Assembly: GCA_910585825.1 (NCBI GenBank) | Contig: CAJUEY010000026.1 | Coordinates: forward strand, 1-38,155 | DNA from: an uncultured Lachnospiraceae bacterium | GTDB lineage: Bacteria; Bacillota; Clostridia; Lachnospirales; Lachnospiraceae | Direction of reading: 5' to 3' | Length of the DNA: 38,155 bases | Part shown: one piece after another, positions 24,523 through 33,836 of the stretch | Layout of the letters: each line of letters starts with the position of its first letter | Numbering within the stretch: position 1 is the first letter of the stretch | Translations under genes and position numbers: made by a program | Notes under the pieces: generated by a model | The model's input: only the letters and a program-made list of their open reading frames with translations | Told to the model about the DNA's origin: nothing | Databases searched by the model: none

Positions 24523-25425
24523 ATGTATGCAATCCAAACATCCGATTTGACCAAATATTACACCGCAAAAGGATTTTCCGGACGCCGAAAAAAATTCCGG
24601 GGCATCCTGAACTTAAATCTAACCGTTTCCAAAGGAGATTTCTTTGGATTTATCGGCCCAAACGGCGCGGGCAAAAGCACAACCATACGCACACTTTTGG
24701 GACTGATTTCGCCTACCGGCGGAAAGGCTGAAATTTTCGGCAAAGATATTGCTGCGCAGAAAACGGAAATCCTTTCCGACATCGGCTATATGCCTTCGGA
24801 AGCTTTCTTTTACCGCAATCAGAAAGTAAAGGAAATCATAAAGCTATCTGCAGATTTCCGGCAAAAAGACTGTTCTGCGGAGGCAGCCCGGCTGTGTGAA
24901 AGACTTGCCCTCGATACAGAAAAGAAAATCTCTGAACTTTCCCTTGGCAACCGTAAAAAAGTGTCTGTTGTCTGCGCCCTGCAGCATATGCCAAAACTCT
25001 GCATTTTAGACGAACCTACCAGCGGGCTTGATCCGTTGATGCAGCGAGAGCTCTATGCTGTTTTGGAGGAGCGGAACCGTCAGGGCGTCACTGTATTTCT
25101 CTCCTCCCATGTGCTGTCTGAAATACAGCGCTACTGTAAACACGCCGCCATTATCCGTGAAGGAAAACTTCTGGTTTCCGACAGCGTAGAACATTTGGGA
25201 CATACAAAAGCAAAACGGGTGACGGTCCGAGGGATTGATGTACCGCCTGCCATTTCTCAGATCAAAGATGTTCAGAAAAACGGCGATGCCCTGCGTTTTT
25301 TATACAGCGGCGAACCGAACTTGCTTTTACATTCCCTTGCCAAACTCCCACTGACGGATATTTCCATTACGGAACCGGATTTGGAAGAAGTCTTTCTCCA
25401 CTATTATGCAAAGGAGGGCGCATAA
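24523..25425 (+). CDS. ABC transporter ATP-binding protein
   Basis: The 300-residue product is an ABC-2-type exporter ATPase. It has Walker A GPNGAGKST, signature LSLGNRKKVS, Walker B LCILDEPTSGLDP and the switch SSHVLSEIQ. The C-terminal 80 residues form the extra domain seen in drug, lantibiotic or unknown-substrate exporters (CcmA/NatA-like). It energises the membrane protein encoded 1 nt downstream. Confidence 0.92.
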   Translation: MYAIQTSDLTKYYTAKGFSGRRKKFRGILNLNLTVSKGDFFGFIGPNGAGKSTTIRTLLGLISPTGGKAEIFGKDIAAQKTEILSDIGYMPSEAFFYRNQKVKEIIKLSADFRQKDCSAEAARLCERLALDTEKKISELSLGNRKKVSVVCALQHMPKLCILDEPTSGLDPLMQRELYAVLEERNRQGVTVFLSSHVLSEIQRYCKHAAIIREGKLLVSDSVEHLGHTKAKRVTVRGIDVPPAISQIKDVQKNGDALRFLYSGEPNLLLHSLAKLPLTDISITEPDLEEVFLHYYAKEGA

Positions 25426-25426
25426 C

Positions 25427-26212
25427 ATGACATTACTAAAACATGAACTTTCTCAGGGAAAACAAATGCTTTTTATCTGGACAGCAGTGATCGCCGGTAT
25501 GCTTGGCGTCTGCATTTTCATCTATCCGGAAATAAAAGGCGAAATGAGCGATATCGGCAGTATGTTTTCCAATCTTGGAAGTTTTTCTGCCGCGTTCGGT
25601 ATGGATAAAATCAGTTTCGGTACATTTCTGGGGTTTTTCAGTGTGGAATGCGGAAATATTCTCGGTCTTGGAGGCGCCTTTTTTGCCGCTCTTCTTGGCA
25701 TCTCCTCTCTTTCCAAAGAGGAAAAAGAACAAACTGCCGAATTTCTGCTTACCCACCCGATACACCGCAGCAGCATTGTTTTACAAAAGCTTTTCGCCCT
25801 GGTTTTGCAGATTCTGATCCTGAATGCTATTGTAACCGGAGTTACGGCTCTTTCCATTTACGCAATCGGTGAATCCCCGGATATCAAAACGCTGGCGCTG
25901 CTGCTGCTTGCATATTTGATTCTGCAGTTGGAAACAGCCGCTGTCTGTTTTGGCATTTCCGCTTTTTTAAGCGGCAGCGGTTCCGGCATTGGTCTTGGCA
26001 CAGCAGCGCTCTTTTATTTTTTGAATATCCTGGCTAATCTAACGGAAGAACTGCGCTTTCTGAAATTCATAACACCTTTTAGTTATGCGGAAGGCGCCGA
26101 CATTATCACAGAAAACAGTCTGCATCTCCAATATTTATCCATTGGTCTTGCAGCTGCAGCAATCAGCATCCTTGCAGCATTTTATTGGTACAGTAAAAAA
26201 GATATTGTCTGA
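25427..26212 (+). CDS. ABC-2-type transporter permease
   Basis: The 261-residue product has about six hydrophobic segments (near 18-37, 72-92, 120-140, 150-168, 175-200 and 235-252) and the layout of ABC-2 permeases. The conserved cytoplasmic stretch SLSKEEKEQTAEFLLTHP links to the ATPase in this family. The start at 25427 is preferred over 25406, since AAGGAGG lies 9 nt upstream. It probably exports a hydrophobic or antimicrobial compound together with the preceding ATPase. The substrate is unknown. Confidence 0.88.
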   Translation: MTLLKHELSQGKQMLFIWTAVIAGMLGVCIFIYPEIKGEMSDIGSMFSNLGSFSAAFGMDKISFGTFLGFFSVECGNILGLGGAFFAALLGISSLSKEEKEQTAEFLLTHPIHRSSIVLQKLFALVLQILILNAIVTGVTALSIYAIGESPDIKTLALLLLAYLILQLETAAVCFGISAFLSGSGSGIGLGTAALFYFLNILANLTEELRFLKFITPFSYAEGADIITENSLHLQYLSIGLAAAAISILAAFYWYSKKDIV

Positions 26213-26290
26213 ATGCGGTATGATATATCCTCTTCACAGAATTTTTATATCCGCTATCAAAAAAGCGGCAGTCAGAATACATATTTCTCT

Positions 26291-29200
26291 CTATTTCTTT
26301 TTATAAGAAATTTTATTTCCTGCTCCCGCTTTTTTTACAGCGGTCTTCAGCTTTCGCAGCTGCTTTGCCGACATCTTTTTCGGCACAGTGATCTTACATT
26401 TTTTGAAAATCCCTTTCCATGCCTTTTTGCCGATTTTCGGCGCTTGTTTACTCCTAAATCGAACATTCTTTAACTTTCTGCATTTATAAAATGCAGATTT
26501 TCCAATTTTTGTTACATTCTCGCCAATCTCCACATTTCTAAGACTCTTCATTCCTTTAAATGCATTGTCTTTGATCTCTGTGACACGGAAGATATAACCG
26601 TTTTTCTCTACCGTCGGCAAAATCACGACTTTAGATTGTTTTGAATTCATCGGCGCCATTACCGCTGCCGTGCCGTTTTTGGCATCGACTTTTGTAATCT
26701 GATACCAAACTCCTCCTTCTCCTATTGTTTCACCTACGCGTGGAAGGGGAGTTGTTCCGAGAATTATTTCGTCTTTTTTATCATCATCTTTTGGCGGTTT
26801 GCTGTCAGGCCCTTCAATAACCGCTTTTTCTGTAACTGCTTTGGCTCCCGGCATTCCCTTTGCATCCACCGGATAAATTTCACAGATCATTGTTCCGGGA
26901 TATGCGGGCAGAATCGTCGGTTGATCCGTAATTTCTTTCATACCGTTATCATAGGAAAAGCAATAAAGCGTCCGTCCTTCGTCATCTCCGTCTTTATCAG
27001 AGAAATCATAGGTCACCGTTGCCGTTTCACCTGTTTTATAAACTGCTTTATCGAATGCAGCATTGGAAACAGACGGGGCGCTGTTTGTCTGTTCAATAAA
27101 GGAAACTGCCGGCTGCTCACATAACGCTTCATATGTAACGCCGGAACCCACGCGCAGCCCTGAAAACGTTACTGTTTTGTTCCTGTCATTTGTCGCCCAT
27201 GCGGCAAATCCGATCCGATAAGTATCCGCAAGCATGGAAGCCGCTATGTCATTTCTGACATTCCGCCACTCTCCGCCTTCTTCTTTAAAATCAACGGAAA
27301 CAACATTGCCTTTTTTGTAAAACCCGAAATAAGCGCATGTGAGATCATTCCATTCTGCCTCTCCGCCTGTCTCTGTGCTCAAGCCGTTTGTTTCTTCCAC
27401 TGTTGTAATTCCGTCGTGGTGGGACTTTTTGCCTGCAGAAATATAGTTGTCGTCATCCTGATACAAAAGGAAAGACGCCGTATCCCATTGATCCGACTCA
27501 CGCGCCGGTATACCATCTATTTTAATGACGGCACGCATGTCATTTTTGTCTATTGATTCCGGAATTTCATACAAAAACAGGTTTTTCACCGTATTTGACG
27601 TCTGATACAGATCCCCGACCTGCATACGAAGGGCAACCTCTTCCCTTCCCATCGTATAACCGGAAGCATCCTCACGTTTGATTTCAAACGCATGGTTCAA
27701 TTCCGTACTGTCCGGAATGCTGATTACAACCGCCACACGGCTTGTGCAAAGACCTGCCTGCGCTTTCACCCAGATAACGCCATTCGCCTTTGCGGTCAAA
27801 ACTCCGTTTTCATCAATTACTGCCGCTGCGCTTTCCCCTCCGGTCAGAAAATCTTCCACCGACCATGTAATCGGTTTTTGGGAATCTGTCGCAGCCTGGA
27901 AAGCGATTGTCTCATCTGCTTTTGTCAGAATAATGTTTTCTCCGCCTTGTATGACAACCATATCTTCAGGGGCAATGCTGTCTGCATCTTCCACCGTTAT
28001 TTCCACCGCCTCAGAAAGAATCGGTTCCCCATTCCAGATATAGTAAGCGTAAACAGATGCTCTTCCTGCCTTTTTTGCAGACATCTTGCCATTTGCGTCT
28101 ACGGAAAGCACGTCAGGATTGCTGCTGGTATAACCGATATTTCCCACAGGTGCAGATACCGGCTGATCTCTGTCATATGCAATTTTGATATCTGCATCCC
28201 TGTTATCCAGGCTCTCATCGGGCATACCGCTTAATACAGCATACCGTTTCAGTCCGTCGTCATAAGTATTCCCTTCCAGTCTGACATTTTTACACTTTGT
28301 GAATTCATATACATTGTCCTGTGCTCTGGTATGCGTGCTGCCGTCTGCCGTTGACTGGAGCGTCAATGTATCCCCTTCAAGAAGCGTTGTATTCGCTGCG
28401 GAAATTTCCAATGTAATATCCGGATTGGTACGCAGAATCGTATTGTTTTTGATTGTGAGATTTTCCACACTTTCCGCTTTCACGACCGTATCCGTATCCA
28501 TATGGAATATATTGCCTTCAATCGTTATATTTTTATGGATCGGGTTGTCTGCAGGCGGCAGACCTCCTCCCTTCGTCACCGGATTCACATAAATTGCCGG
28601 CGCATACTCCCAGAACGTCCTTCCAATGCTTTTGATAAAAAATTCATTGTCTCTAATCGTCATGTCCCGAATCGGTCCGGATTCATACCATTGGTTGGAA
28701 TCATTGGAAAGATAAATCGTCGCCATGGACATATTTTTAAACATATTTCCTTCAATCAGAACGGGATTTCTGGTCGTACATAAAATTCCCCTTGTGGGAA
28801 CTTTCTCAAAAGTACAGTTTCTAACCGTCACTTTTGGAGCATATGTTACGTTTTCCGCCACATACTTCGGCTCACCGCCAATTTGATCCGTAAGATTTTC
28901 CGGAAGGGTTTCTTCAAAGCGAATTTCCATCGTCCGTAAATCGTTCCCGTTTTCGCCGGGATTGGAAATCACCTCTGCTACCGTGTAAAGCGTTTCATTG
29001 TCTGTAGATTCTAACGTATCCCTTGTAAAAAACGCTGTTTTATCCCCAACGTGGAACTGCGGAAAACCGCCCTGCTGCGTATGGATATATTTCAGTATCA
29101 GGGTATGATCGTCTTTTCGCTCCTCCACTCTGGTAAAAGTTCCGTGAAGATTGATCGGATCATCGTGGGTATTGGCAAAATTGCAGTTTTCGATAATCAG

Positions 29201-30286
29201 ATCTCCCGCGGCGCCGGAAGCATGAATGCCGTCGGCAAAGCTGACTGTAATATGTCCGGAATCCTCCCTGGGCGTCAAATTACAGTCATAATAATAGATA
29301 TCTTTGCTCATCTGAATCAGCCAGCCGAATCCGTGCATAAAATGAACATTGACCTTTCGCGCCGTCACGTTTTCGCTCTCCCAGGTAAACGCTCCCGCTG
29401 TCTGCCGATGAGCGTTCGCAGCCAGCTCAATCACCGTTCCTATTTGCTGCATAGACGGACGGGAGGAAGAATAAGTGACGCGCACATGGGTGCCGTCTAA
29501 TTCCTGAATGTCTGCCGCGCCGCTGAAAGGTCCGTCGGAAGTATTATAATTTCTTGACATTTCACCGTCCGGCTGATAGGCAACGACTGCATACGTCGGA
29601 CTGTGATGTCCCGTCTGCGTCCAGTAATATTGCCCTGTATAAGGGCTTTTTTCACTGTACCATGTAAATGTATTGCCGGAAACCGCATGGGGAAAGCATT
29701 CCGGAATCAGAAAATCCGTATATTCCCTCCCGTTTTCTTCTCCCATTCCGGTCACTGTCATCTCTGTCACGGTGGGAACGCCAAAATCCCAGGAAAAATC
29801 TTTAAGCGTCACATTTTCAGACCGAACGACTGCAAGAGCCATCATATTCCCATGCATCATAAAAAGAGACCCGTTTCCCTCTAATGTAAAATTTTTCTGA
29901 TCCTCAATTAACAGCCCAATGGTTTTGACCGAATTTTCAATGCTGTTCGTATTAGAGGTATGATATTCCCTTGTCTGTGCATGGTCTTTATATATATGAT
30001 ACTCCCCTTTCGGAAAGCTGACCGTAACGCTTGACGCACCGTTTGCCGATGCTGCTTTTGCGGCCTCAAACGCTTCCCAGATCGCCTCTGCACTATCACG
30101 CTTTCCTGTCTTATCCGCGCCGTACTCTGTGACGTCAATCACAACCGCATTGCTGTCATCCGAAACGGATTCTCCAAAAGTGAATTCCTGTGCAGATACC
30201 CGCATCATGCAGGGCATAAACAGCTGCAGCAGCATACATACCGCCAAAAAGCAGGAAAAATTTCTAATTAATGTTTGTCTTTTCAT
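26291..30286 (-). CDS. Secreted GH110-like beta-helix glycosidase with Big2 and BspA-type LRR domains
   Basis: The 1331-residue product has a signal peptide (about 1-32). A right-handed beta-helix begins with IDVTEYGADKTGKRDS near residue 50 and continues to about 670. ADGIHASG (351-358) and HDDPINLHGT (374-383) match the conserved core of family GH110 exo-alpha-1,3-galactosidases, with the paired aspartates in the active-site region. Two Big2-like domains follow (about 700-870), then a concanavalin-A-like sandwich (about 880-1080), a PKD/FN3-like domain (about 1095-1190) and a C-terminal BspA-type leucine-rich repeat ending in a lysine-rich tail. It probably trims alpha-1,3-linked galactose, as in blood group B or alpha-Gal glycans, outside the cell. 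No LPxTG motif is present. A different beta-helix glycosidase activity remains possible. Confidence 0.78.
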   Translation of the reverse strand: MKRQTLIRNFSCFLAVCMLLQLFMPCMMRVSAQEFTFGESVSDDSNAVVIDVTEYGADKTGKRDSAEAIWEAFEAAKAASANGASSVTVSFPKGEYHIYKDHAQTREYHTSNTNSIENSVKTIGLLIEDQKNFTLEGNGSLFMMHGNMMALAVVRSENVTLKDFSWDFGVPTVTEMTVTGMGEENGREYTDFLIPECFPHAVSGNTFTWYSEKSPYTGQYYWTQTGHHSPTYAVVAYQPDGEMSRNYNTSDGPFSGAADIQELDGTHVRVTYSSSRPSMQQIGTVIELAANAHRQTAGAFTWESENVTARKVNVHFMHGFGWLIQMSKDIYYYDCNLTPREDSGHITVSFADGIHASGAAGDLIIENCNFANTHDDPINLHGTFTRVEERKDDHTLILKYIHTQQGGFPQFHVGDKTAFFTRDTLESTDNETLYTVAEVISNPGENGNDLRTMEIRFEETLPENLTDQIGGEPKYVAENVTYAPKVTVRNCTFEKVPTRGILCTTRNPVLIEGNMFKNMSMATIYLSNDSNQWYESGPIRDMTIRDNEFFIKSIGRTFWEYAPAIYVNPVTKGGGLPPADNPIHKNITIEGNIFHMDTDTVVKAESVENLTIKNNTILRTNPDITLEISAANTTLLEGDTLTLQSTADGSTHTRAQDNVYEFTKCKNVRLEGNTYDDGLKRYAVLSGMPDESLDNRDADIKIAYDRDQPVSAPVGNIGYTSSNPDVLSVDANGKMSAKKAGRASVYAYYIWNGEPILSEAVEITVEDADSIAPEDMVVIQGGENIILTKADETIAFQAATDSQKPITWSVEDFLTGGESAAAVIDENGVLTAKANGVIWVKAQAGLCTSRVAVVISIPDSTELNHAFEIKREDASGYTMGREEVALRMQVGDLYQTSNTVKNLFLYEIPESIDKNDMRAVIKIDGIPARESDQWDTASFLLYQDDDNYISAGKKSHHDGITTVEETNGLSTETGGEAEWNDLTCAYFGFYKKGNVVSVDFKEEGGEWRNVRNDIAASMLADTYRIGFAAWATNDRNKTVTFSGLRVGSGVTYEALCEQPAVSFIEQTNSAPSVSNAAFDKAVYKTGETATVTYDFSDKDGDDEGRTLYCFSYDNGMKEITDQPTILPAYPGTMICEIYPVDAKGMPGAKAVTEKAVIEGPDSKPPKDDDKKDEIILGTTPLPRVGETIGEGGVWYQITKVDAKNGTAAVMAPMNSKQSKVVILPTVEKNGYIFRVTEIKDNAFKGMKSLRNVEIGENVTKIGKSAFYKCRKLKNVRFRSKQAPKIGKKAWKGIFKKCKITVPKKMSAKQLRKLKTAVKKAGAGNKISYKKK

Positions 30287-30397
30287 GGAAACGCCTCTTT
30301 TCTTTTCATTTTAGATCATATCGTCAAACTGTTATATACTTAATGAGATAGACCTATTCTACTTAATTTACAGTTGTCATTATAGAAAAATGCTTTT

Positions 30398-30718
30398 CTA
30401 TTTTCTGTACTTTCTCTCTATGACAGTAACGTAAACTGCCATGGCAGCTATCGCTTCTATCATAATGCCCAATATGCTAATGACAGCATAAGGTGAATTT
30501 TGTCCGCCGCGCAAAGGCAGTCCCAGCAGAATCAAAACGATTCCAAATACTACCCATAATTTGCCAACTGCCCGGTTATAAGCTTTTACATCTTTGACAG
30601 GAAACACTTCTGCATTTGCCCAAAATCCAAAAGGAACTTCTTTTTTTGAACAGGCTGCGTAAATTCCATAGAGAACAAAAATGCCTCCAAGCAGCGCCCA
30701 GATCATAAATGCCAGCAT
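30398..30718 (-). CDS. Small DUF3784-like membrane protein
   Basis: The 106-residue product has three hydrophobic segments (about 2-22, 52-69 and 77-98). A central polar stretch contains KDVKAYNRAVGKLWVVFG, a pattern typical of DUF3784 proteins of Clostridia. Function is unknown. It is transcribed alone, divergent from the ferritin-like gene. The upstream 195 bp are AT-rich with no promoter that can be called with confidence. Confidence 0.72.
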   Translation of the reverse strand: MLAFMIWALLGGIFVLYGIYAACSKKEVPFGFWANAEVFPVKDVKAYNRAVGKLWVVFGIVLILLGLPLRGGQNSPYAVISILGIMIEAIAAMAVYVTVIERKYRK

Positions 30719-30913
30719 ACCACAATCCCTCCTTCAGTTTCAAATACAATCTAAAAGGTTTTTTCTTAAATAGATTATAACTACAAATGTTGAAATTGTC
30801 AAAAACATTCGGAATTTTAGAGATTTTTTGTGCAGTAATAACGAATCCCCGCTGTCACAAACCGGCATTGTTCTAATATATTATAAAAAAGAGTTCTAGT
30901 TCAGGAGCAACAA

Positions 30914-31462
30914 ATGTCTGAAAAAACACCCTTGGCAAATCAGTGCAGCTTTATGGGCATACGCCCGATTATAATGGACCTGCCATATCCTCCTCTTCAG
31001 GTCAATGAACCCAATCCGGCATATGCAGCATTACTGAGCGTAGATTATTGCGGCGCTGTTTCTGAAATGTCCGCTATCACACAGTATATCAACAATGAAA
31101 ACCGCTTATCCCATGACAAATGTCCCATGGCAAAAACACTTCTGGGCATAGCAATGGCAGAAATGATGCATTTACAGAAATTAGGCGAGCTGATCGTTTT
31201 ATCCGGCGGCAATATTGATTTTATCGCAAAATTTCCAAATGGCAAAAAACGAATGTGGACGCCGGAATATCTCACCATTCCGGAAAATGCCCGAAAAATG
31301 ATTCTGGCAGATATAGAAGCCGAACGCGCTGCCATTCATCAATATCAAATGCATATAAAAGCCATTCGGGATGAGAACATAAACGCTGTATTATCCAGAA
31401 TTATTCAGGACGAAGAATATCATATTCTGATTTTGCAGAATATGATAAAAGAAACTGCATAA
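30914..31462 (+). CDS. Ferritin-like diiron/dimanganese protein
   Basis: The 182-residue product has a four-helix-bundle pattern with two metal-binding half-sites: E51, E83 and H86 in AEMMHLQKL, E137 (or E135) in IEAERAAIHQY, and E167 and H170 in DEEYHILIL. This ExxH pairing is typical of ferritin-like, rubrerythrin and manganese-catalase superfamily proteins. The N-terminal 35 residues are Pro-rich and resemble those of small spore or oxidative-stress ferritin-like proteins in Clostridia. A role in peroxide handling or metal storage is plausible but not proven. AGGAG lies upstream of the start, and a strong terminator follows. Confidence 0.8.
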   Translation: MSEKTPLANQCSFMGIRPIIMDLPYPPLQVNEPNPAYAALLSVDYCGAVSEMSAITQYINNENRLSHDKCPMAKTLLGIAMAEMMHLQKLGELIVLSGGNIDFIAKFPNGKKRMWTPEYLTIPENARKMILADIEAERAAIHQYQMHIKAIRDENINAVLSRIIQDEEYHILILQNMIKETA

Positions 31463-31469
31463 AAAACCA

Positions 31470-31506
31470 ACACAGTCTCTGCCGGTATTTCAAGCAGAGA
31501 CTGTGT
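31470..31506. terminator. Bidirectional terminator
   Basis: Arms 31470-31482 and 31494-31506 are perfect 13-bp inverted copies around an 11-nt loop. On the minus strand the stem is followed by TGGTTTTTT, and on the plus strand by CATTTTC. It separates the convergent ferritin-like and secreted-protein genes. Confidence 0.88.
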
Positions 31507-31552
31507 CATTTTCACGATTATCTTATTCTATTTTCAAACAAATCACATCATT

Positions 31553-32809
31553 TTAATAAAACATAATATTTTCAGAAACAGAATCATACGCGCTGTCCCA
31601 GTCTTTTCCCGCAGGAAGCCCTTTGATCTTTCCGGAGAATACGATTGCCCCGTTCTTCTTTTCTTTCTTTTTTAATCCTTTATTTCTCCGAATCAGATTC
31701 TGATTCCATTGTCTGGAAGGATCATAGGTCCCGCCTGCTTTACATTTGACATTTTTGAAAGTCGCATTTACTTTATCTCCGTTCAGTCTTGCACAGGCCT
31801 CAATACTTAAATAAGGCGCTCCTTTTTTCAGACCGGAATTTGAAAAGCTGCCGATCTTCTTATAATTCAAATATACTGCGCCTTTCCCTTTTTTATCTAC
31901 CGTCATCATCAAATGATACGTTTTTCCCCGTTTTAAAGCCTTATTGCCCGGCCTGGTATATCTTTGTCCTCCCGGATTATTAGAGGCTACATTCTCAATT
32001 AATGCCATGGTTTTTCCGGTATAGGGTGCAACAGCACAGGAATCATATTGAATTCCAAAAGAAACTGCAGAAACTGCCGTACCCATAACAAGCTTTGCAT
32101 GATATCCGCTTCCACTGCCTTTTAAACTAATATCTGCCTCTATTGCATAGGCTGATTTTGTATTGACAATCGTGTTTCCTTTTTTCGGTTTCTGGCTCAG
32201 CACATTGCTCCAGTCGCTGTAACTTTCTGTGTTGGCATCCACATAACAGCTGCGCATCCGGACATAATTTACCTTGCCCGGCATAAAATCGGTAGACGTT
32301 ACGGCAGAACCGCCTTTTGCAACCCGAATGGTCACCGGCTTGCTGAAATTACTGCTGGTGGAATACTGTATTTCATAACCGGTCGCCTGGTTGACGCCGG
32401 TATAAGTAACCTGTAACGCTCCTGGTGTGGATGTCGCTTTTAATCCCTGAAGTTTCGGCGCATTACTGATTTTCCACTGGGCATATAAAGTGATATTTCT
32501 CTTGCTCTCAGACTGTACAATCTGGGACGTTGCCGCTCCATTCGCATAGCTGTTTCCACTTCCGTCGGCCTTTGTATTCCAGCCTGTAAATGTAAAACCT
32601 GTTCTTACAAACGTATTAAGAGGCAGCGCCGTCATATCGCCTGGCGATACAGATGCCATAGAACCGGTTCCTCCGTTTGCATCAAAATGAATCGTTTTGA
32701 CAGTTGCTCCCACTGCGTCTACTTCCCCCTGCAGTCCGGCTGCGTATACCGGCTGTATGCAGAAAATGATTGCCAGTATTAGCGCTAATACAGAAATTTT
32801 CTTTTTCAT
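31553..32809 (-). CDS. Secreted Flg_new/FN3 protein with lectin-like C-terminal domain
   Basis: The 418-residue product has a signal peptide (about 1-23, ending PVYAAG). A Listeria-Bacteroides/Flg_new repeat spans about 38-112, from IHFDANGGTGSM to ITLYAQW. An FN3-like domain follows (about 116-208, with TGYEIQYSTSSNF). The C-terminal 200 residues look like a concanavalin/laminin-G-type beta-sandwich, with YAIEADISLKGSG and KTYHLMMTVDKKGKGAVYLN. No catalytic motif or sortase signal is seen, so a binding or adhesive surface role is likely. Its promoter carries a perfect palindromic operator, so it is regulated. Confidence 0.75.
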   Translation of the reverse strand: MKKKISVLALILAIIFCIQPVYAAGLQGEVDAVGATVKTIHFDANGGTGSMASVSPGDMTALPLNTFVRTGFTFTGWNTKADGSGNSYANGAATSQIVQSESKRNITLYAQWKISNAPKLQGLKATSTPGALQVTYTGVNQATGYEIQYSTSSNFSKPVTIRVAKGGSAVTSTDFMPGKVNYVRMRSCYVDANTESYSDWSNVLSQKPKKGNTIVNTKSAYAIEADISLKGSGSGYHAKLVMGTAVSAVSFGIQYDSCAVAPYTGKTMALIENVASNNPGGQRYTRPGNKALKRGKTYHLMMTVDKKGKGAVYLNYKKIGSFSNSGLKKGAPYLSIEACARLNGDKVNATFKNVKCKAGGTYDPSRQWNQNLIRRNKGLKKKEKKNGAIVFSGKIKGLPAGKDWDSAYDSVSENIMFY

Positions 32810-32835
32810 CTGATTCTTCCTTTCCTGTTTTTATG

Positions 32836-32858
32836 GATCATAACTATACGTTATGATC
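32836..32858. promoter_or_regulatory. Perfect palindromic operator
   Basis: GATCATAAC and GTTATGATC are perfect 9-bp inverted arms around TATAC. The site begins 3 bp downstream of the -10 box and covers the transcription start of the secreted-protein gene, a position typical of a repressor site. No regulator gene is adjacent, and no second copy was noticed in the window. Confidence 0.7.
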
Positions 32859-32861
32859 TCA

Positions 32862-32890
32862 ATTATAAATGTTCTTCGCAGGAAATGCAA
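32862..32890 (-). promoter_or_regulatory. Promoter of the secreted FN3 protein gene
   Basis: The minus strand shows TTGCAT (32885-32890), a 17-nt spacer and TATAAT (32862-32867). Transcription would begin near 32855, inside the palindromic operator. Confidence 0.82.
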
Positions 32891-32940
32891 TGGGAACATT
32901 CTGATGTTGTAGATAAAAACAGTGTTGTTCCTTTCCGCAA

Positions 32941-33240
32941 TTACAGCAAGTAATTATTTTCCCGCTTTGCAATCTGTAAACCGACTAATTTGTAAGTTGC
33001 ATATCCTCCCATAACCAGCGGTTCTGATTTGCAAATTTCTTCTGCCTCTTCACGGCTCTCTGTTTTTAGAATATACATACCTGCCATTCCCGGATAACCT
33101 GTAAAGACACCGCAAATTTCCAGTTTTCCCTCATCGTCCAGCTTTCTTATGTTCTCAACGTGTTCCATAACTACCTGTTTTGTCATTTTATTATAGGTCT
33201 TGCTTTTCTCAATCATCATCATGTACATCAATTTTTCCAT
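32941..33240 (-). CDS. YciI-like protein
   Basis: The 99-residue product is a small ferredoxin-like-fold protein of the YciI type. The N-terminal strand KLMYMMMIEKS, the stretch HVENIRKLDDEGKLEICGVFTGYPGMAGMYI, and SREEAEEICKSEPLV are characteristic. Members are suspected small-molecule enzymes or binding proteins without a settled function. It is divergent from the decayed WYL regulator; such regulators are often found beside YciI or VOC-type small proteins and may once have controlled it. Confidence 0.8.
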   Translation of the reverse strand: MEKLMYMMMIEKSKTYNKMTKQVVMEHVENIRKLDDEGKLEICGVFTGYPGMAGMYILKTESREEAEEICKSEPLVMGGYATYKLVGLQIAKRENNYLL

Positions 33241-33460
33241 ACGATTTTCTCCTTTACATTCTATGGGGTTTTCTGAGGGTATTCTATTTGTCCGGCTCTA
33301 TCTTCTTTGTAAACACCCTTCCCGGACCGGCGGCAAGGCAGCAGAGTGCGCCATACTCTAAACGGGTGAGGTTTATTTTAGCGCCATATTGCATTTGGAA
33401 CATAGACAGTTTATCATAGAATAGCGACAAAGGCTATCACTATTTAGAAAGGAGTTCAAA

Positions 33461-33795
33461 ATGTCAAAAGCAGAACGGATTATCGAAATGATAATAACTA
33501 TAAATGCGAAAAAAGATTTTACAGTAGGCGAATTAGCAAATGAATTTTCTGTATCAAAAAGGATCATACTGCGTGACTTGCAAGAATTGGAGCAAGCTGG
33601 TTTTCCTCTTTACTCTGAAGTTGGGGCGGCGGGATCATCGACATGGAAATAAACCATGATGCTTTAGAATGGGTTGCCGATTATATACTGCCGTTTGGGA
33701 ACAACGCCACTGTGTTAGAACCAGTGGAGCTGATAAAACTAATACAGCAAAAAATATATGAATTACATCAGCATTATTGCTGCTTGGAATCATAA
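33461..33795 (+). pseudogene. Decayed WYL/YafY-type transcriptional regulator
   Basis: The first 58 codons encode a complete helix-turn-helix (FTVGELANEFSVSKRIILRDLQELEQAGFPLYSEVGA) with an AGAAAGGAG site just upstream. The frame then ends at 33652. In another frame, 33643-33795 encodes the typical C-terminal tail of these proteins (ALEWVADYILPFGNNATVLEP and following). The WYL sensor domain in between is missing, so the gene has an internal deletion with a frameshift. A small inverted repeat ATAGC/GCTAT (33421-33437) upstream may be the old operator. The 220 bp between this gene and YciI hold no other recognisable gene. Confidence 0.8.
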
Positions 33796-33836
33796 GTATG
33801 AATGAGAGGGATTCCGCCTTTGACCTCATAGCTGCA

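Noticed and set aside
30287..30397. Promoter of the GH110-like gene
   Set aside because: TTGACG and TAAAAT are present but only 8 bp apart, and a TATAAT further upstream has no -35 partner.
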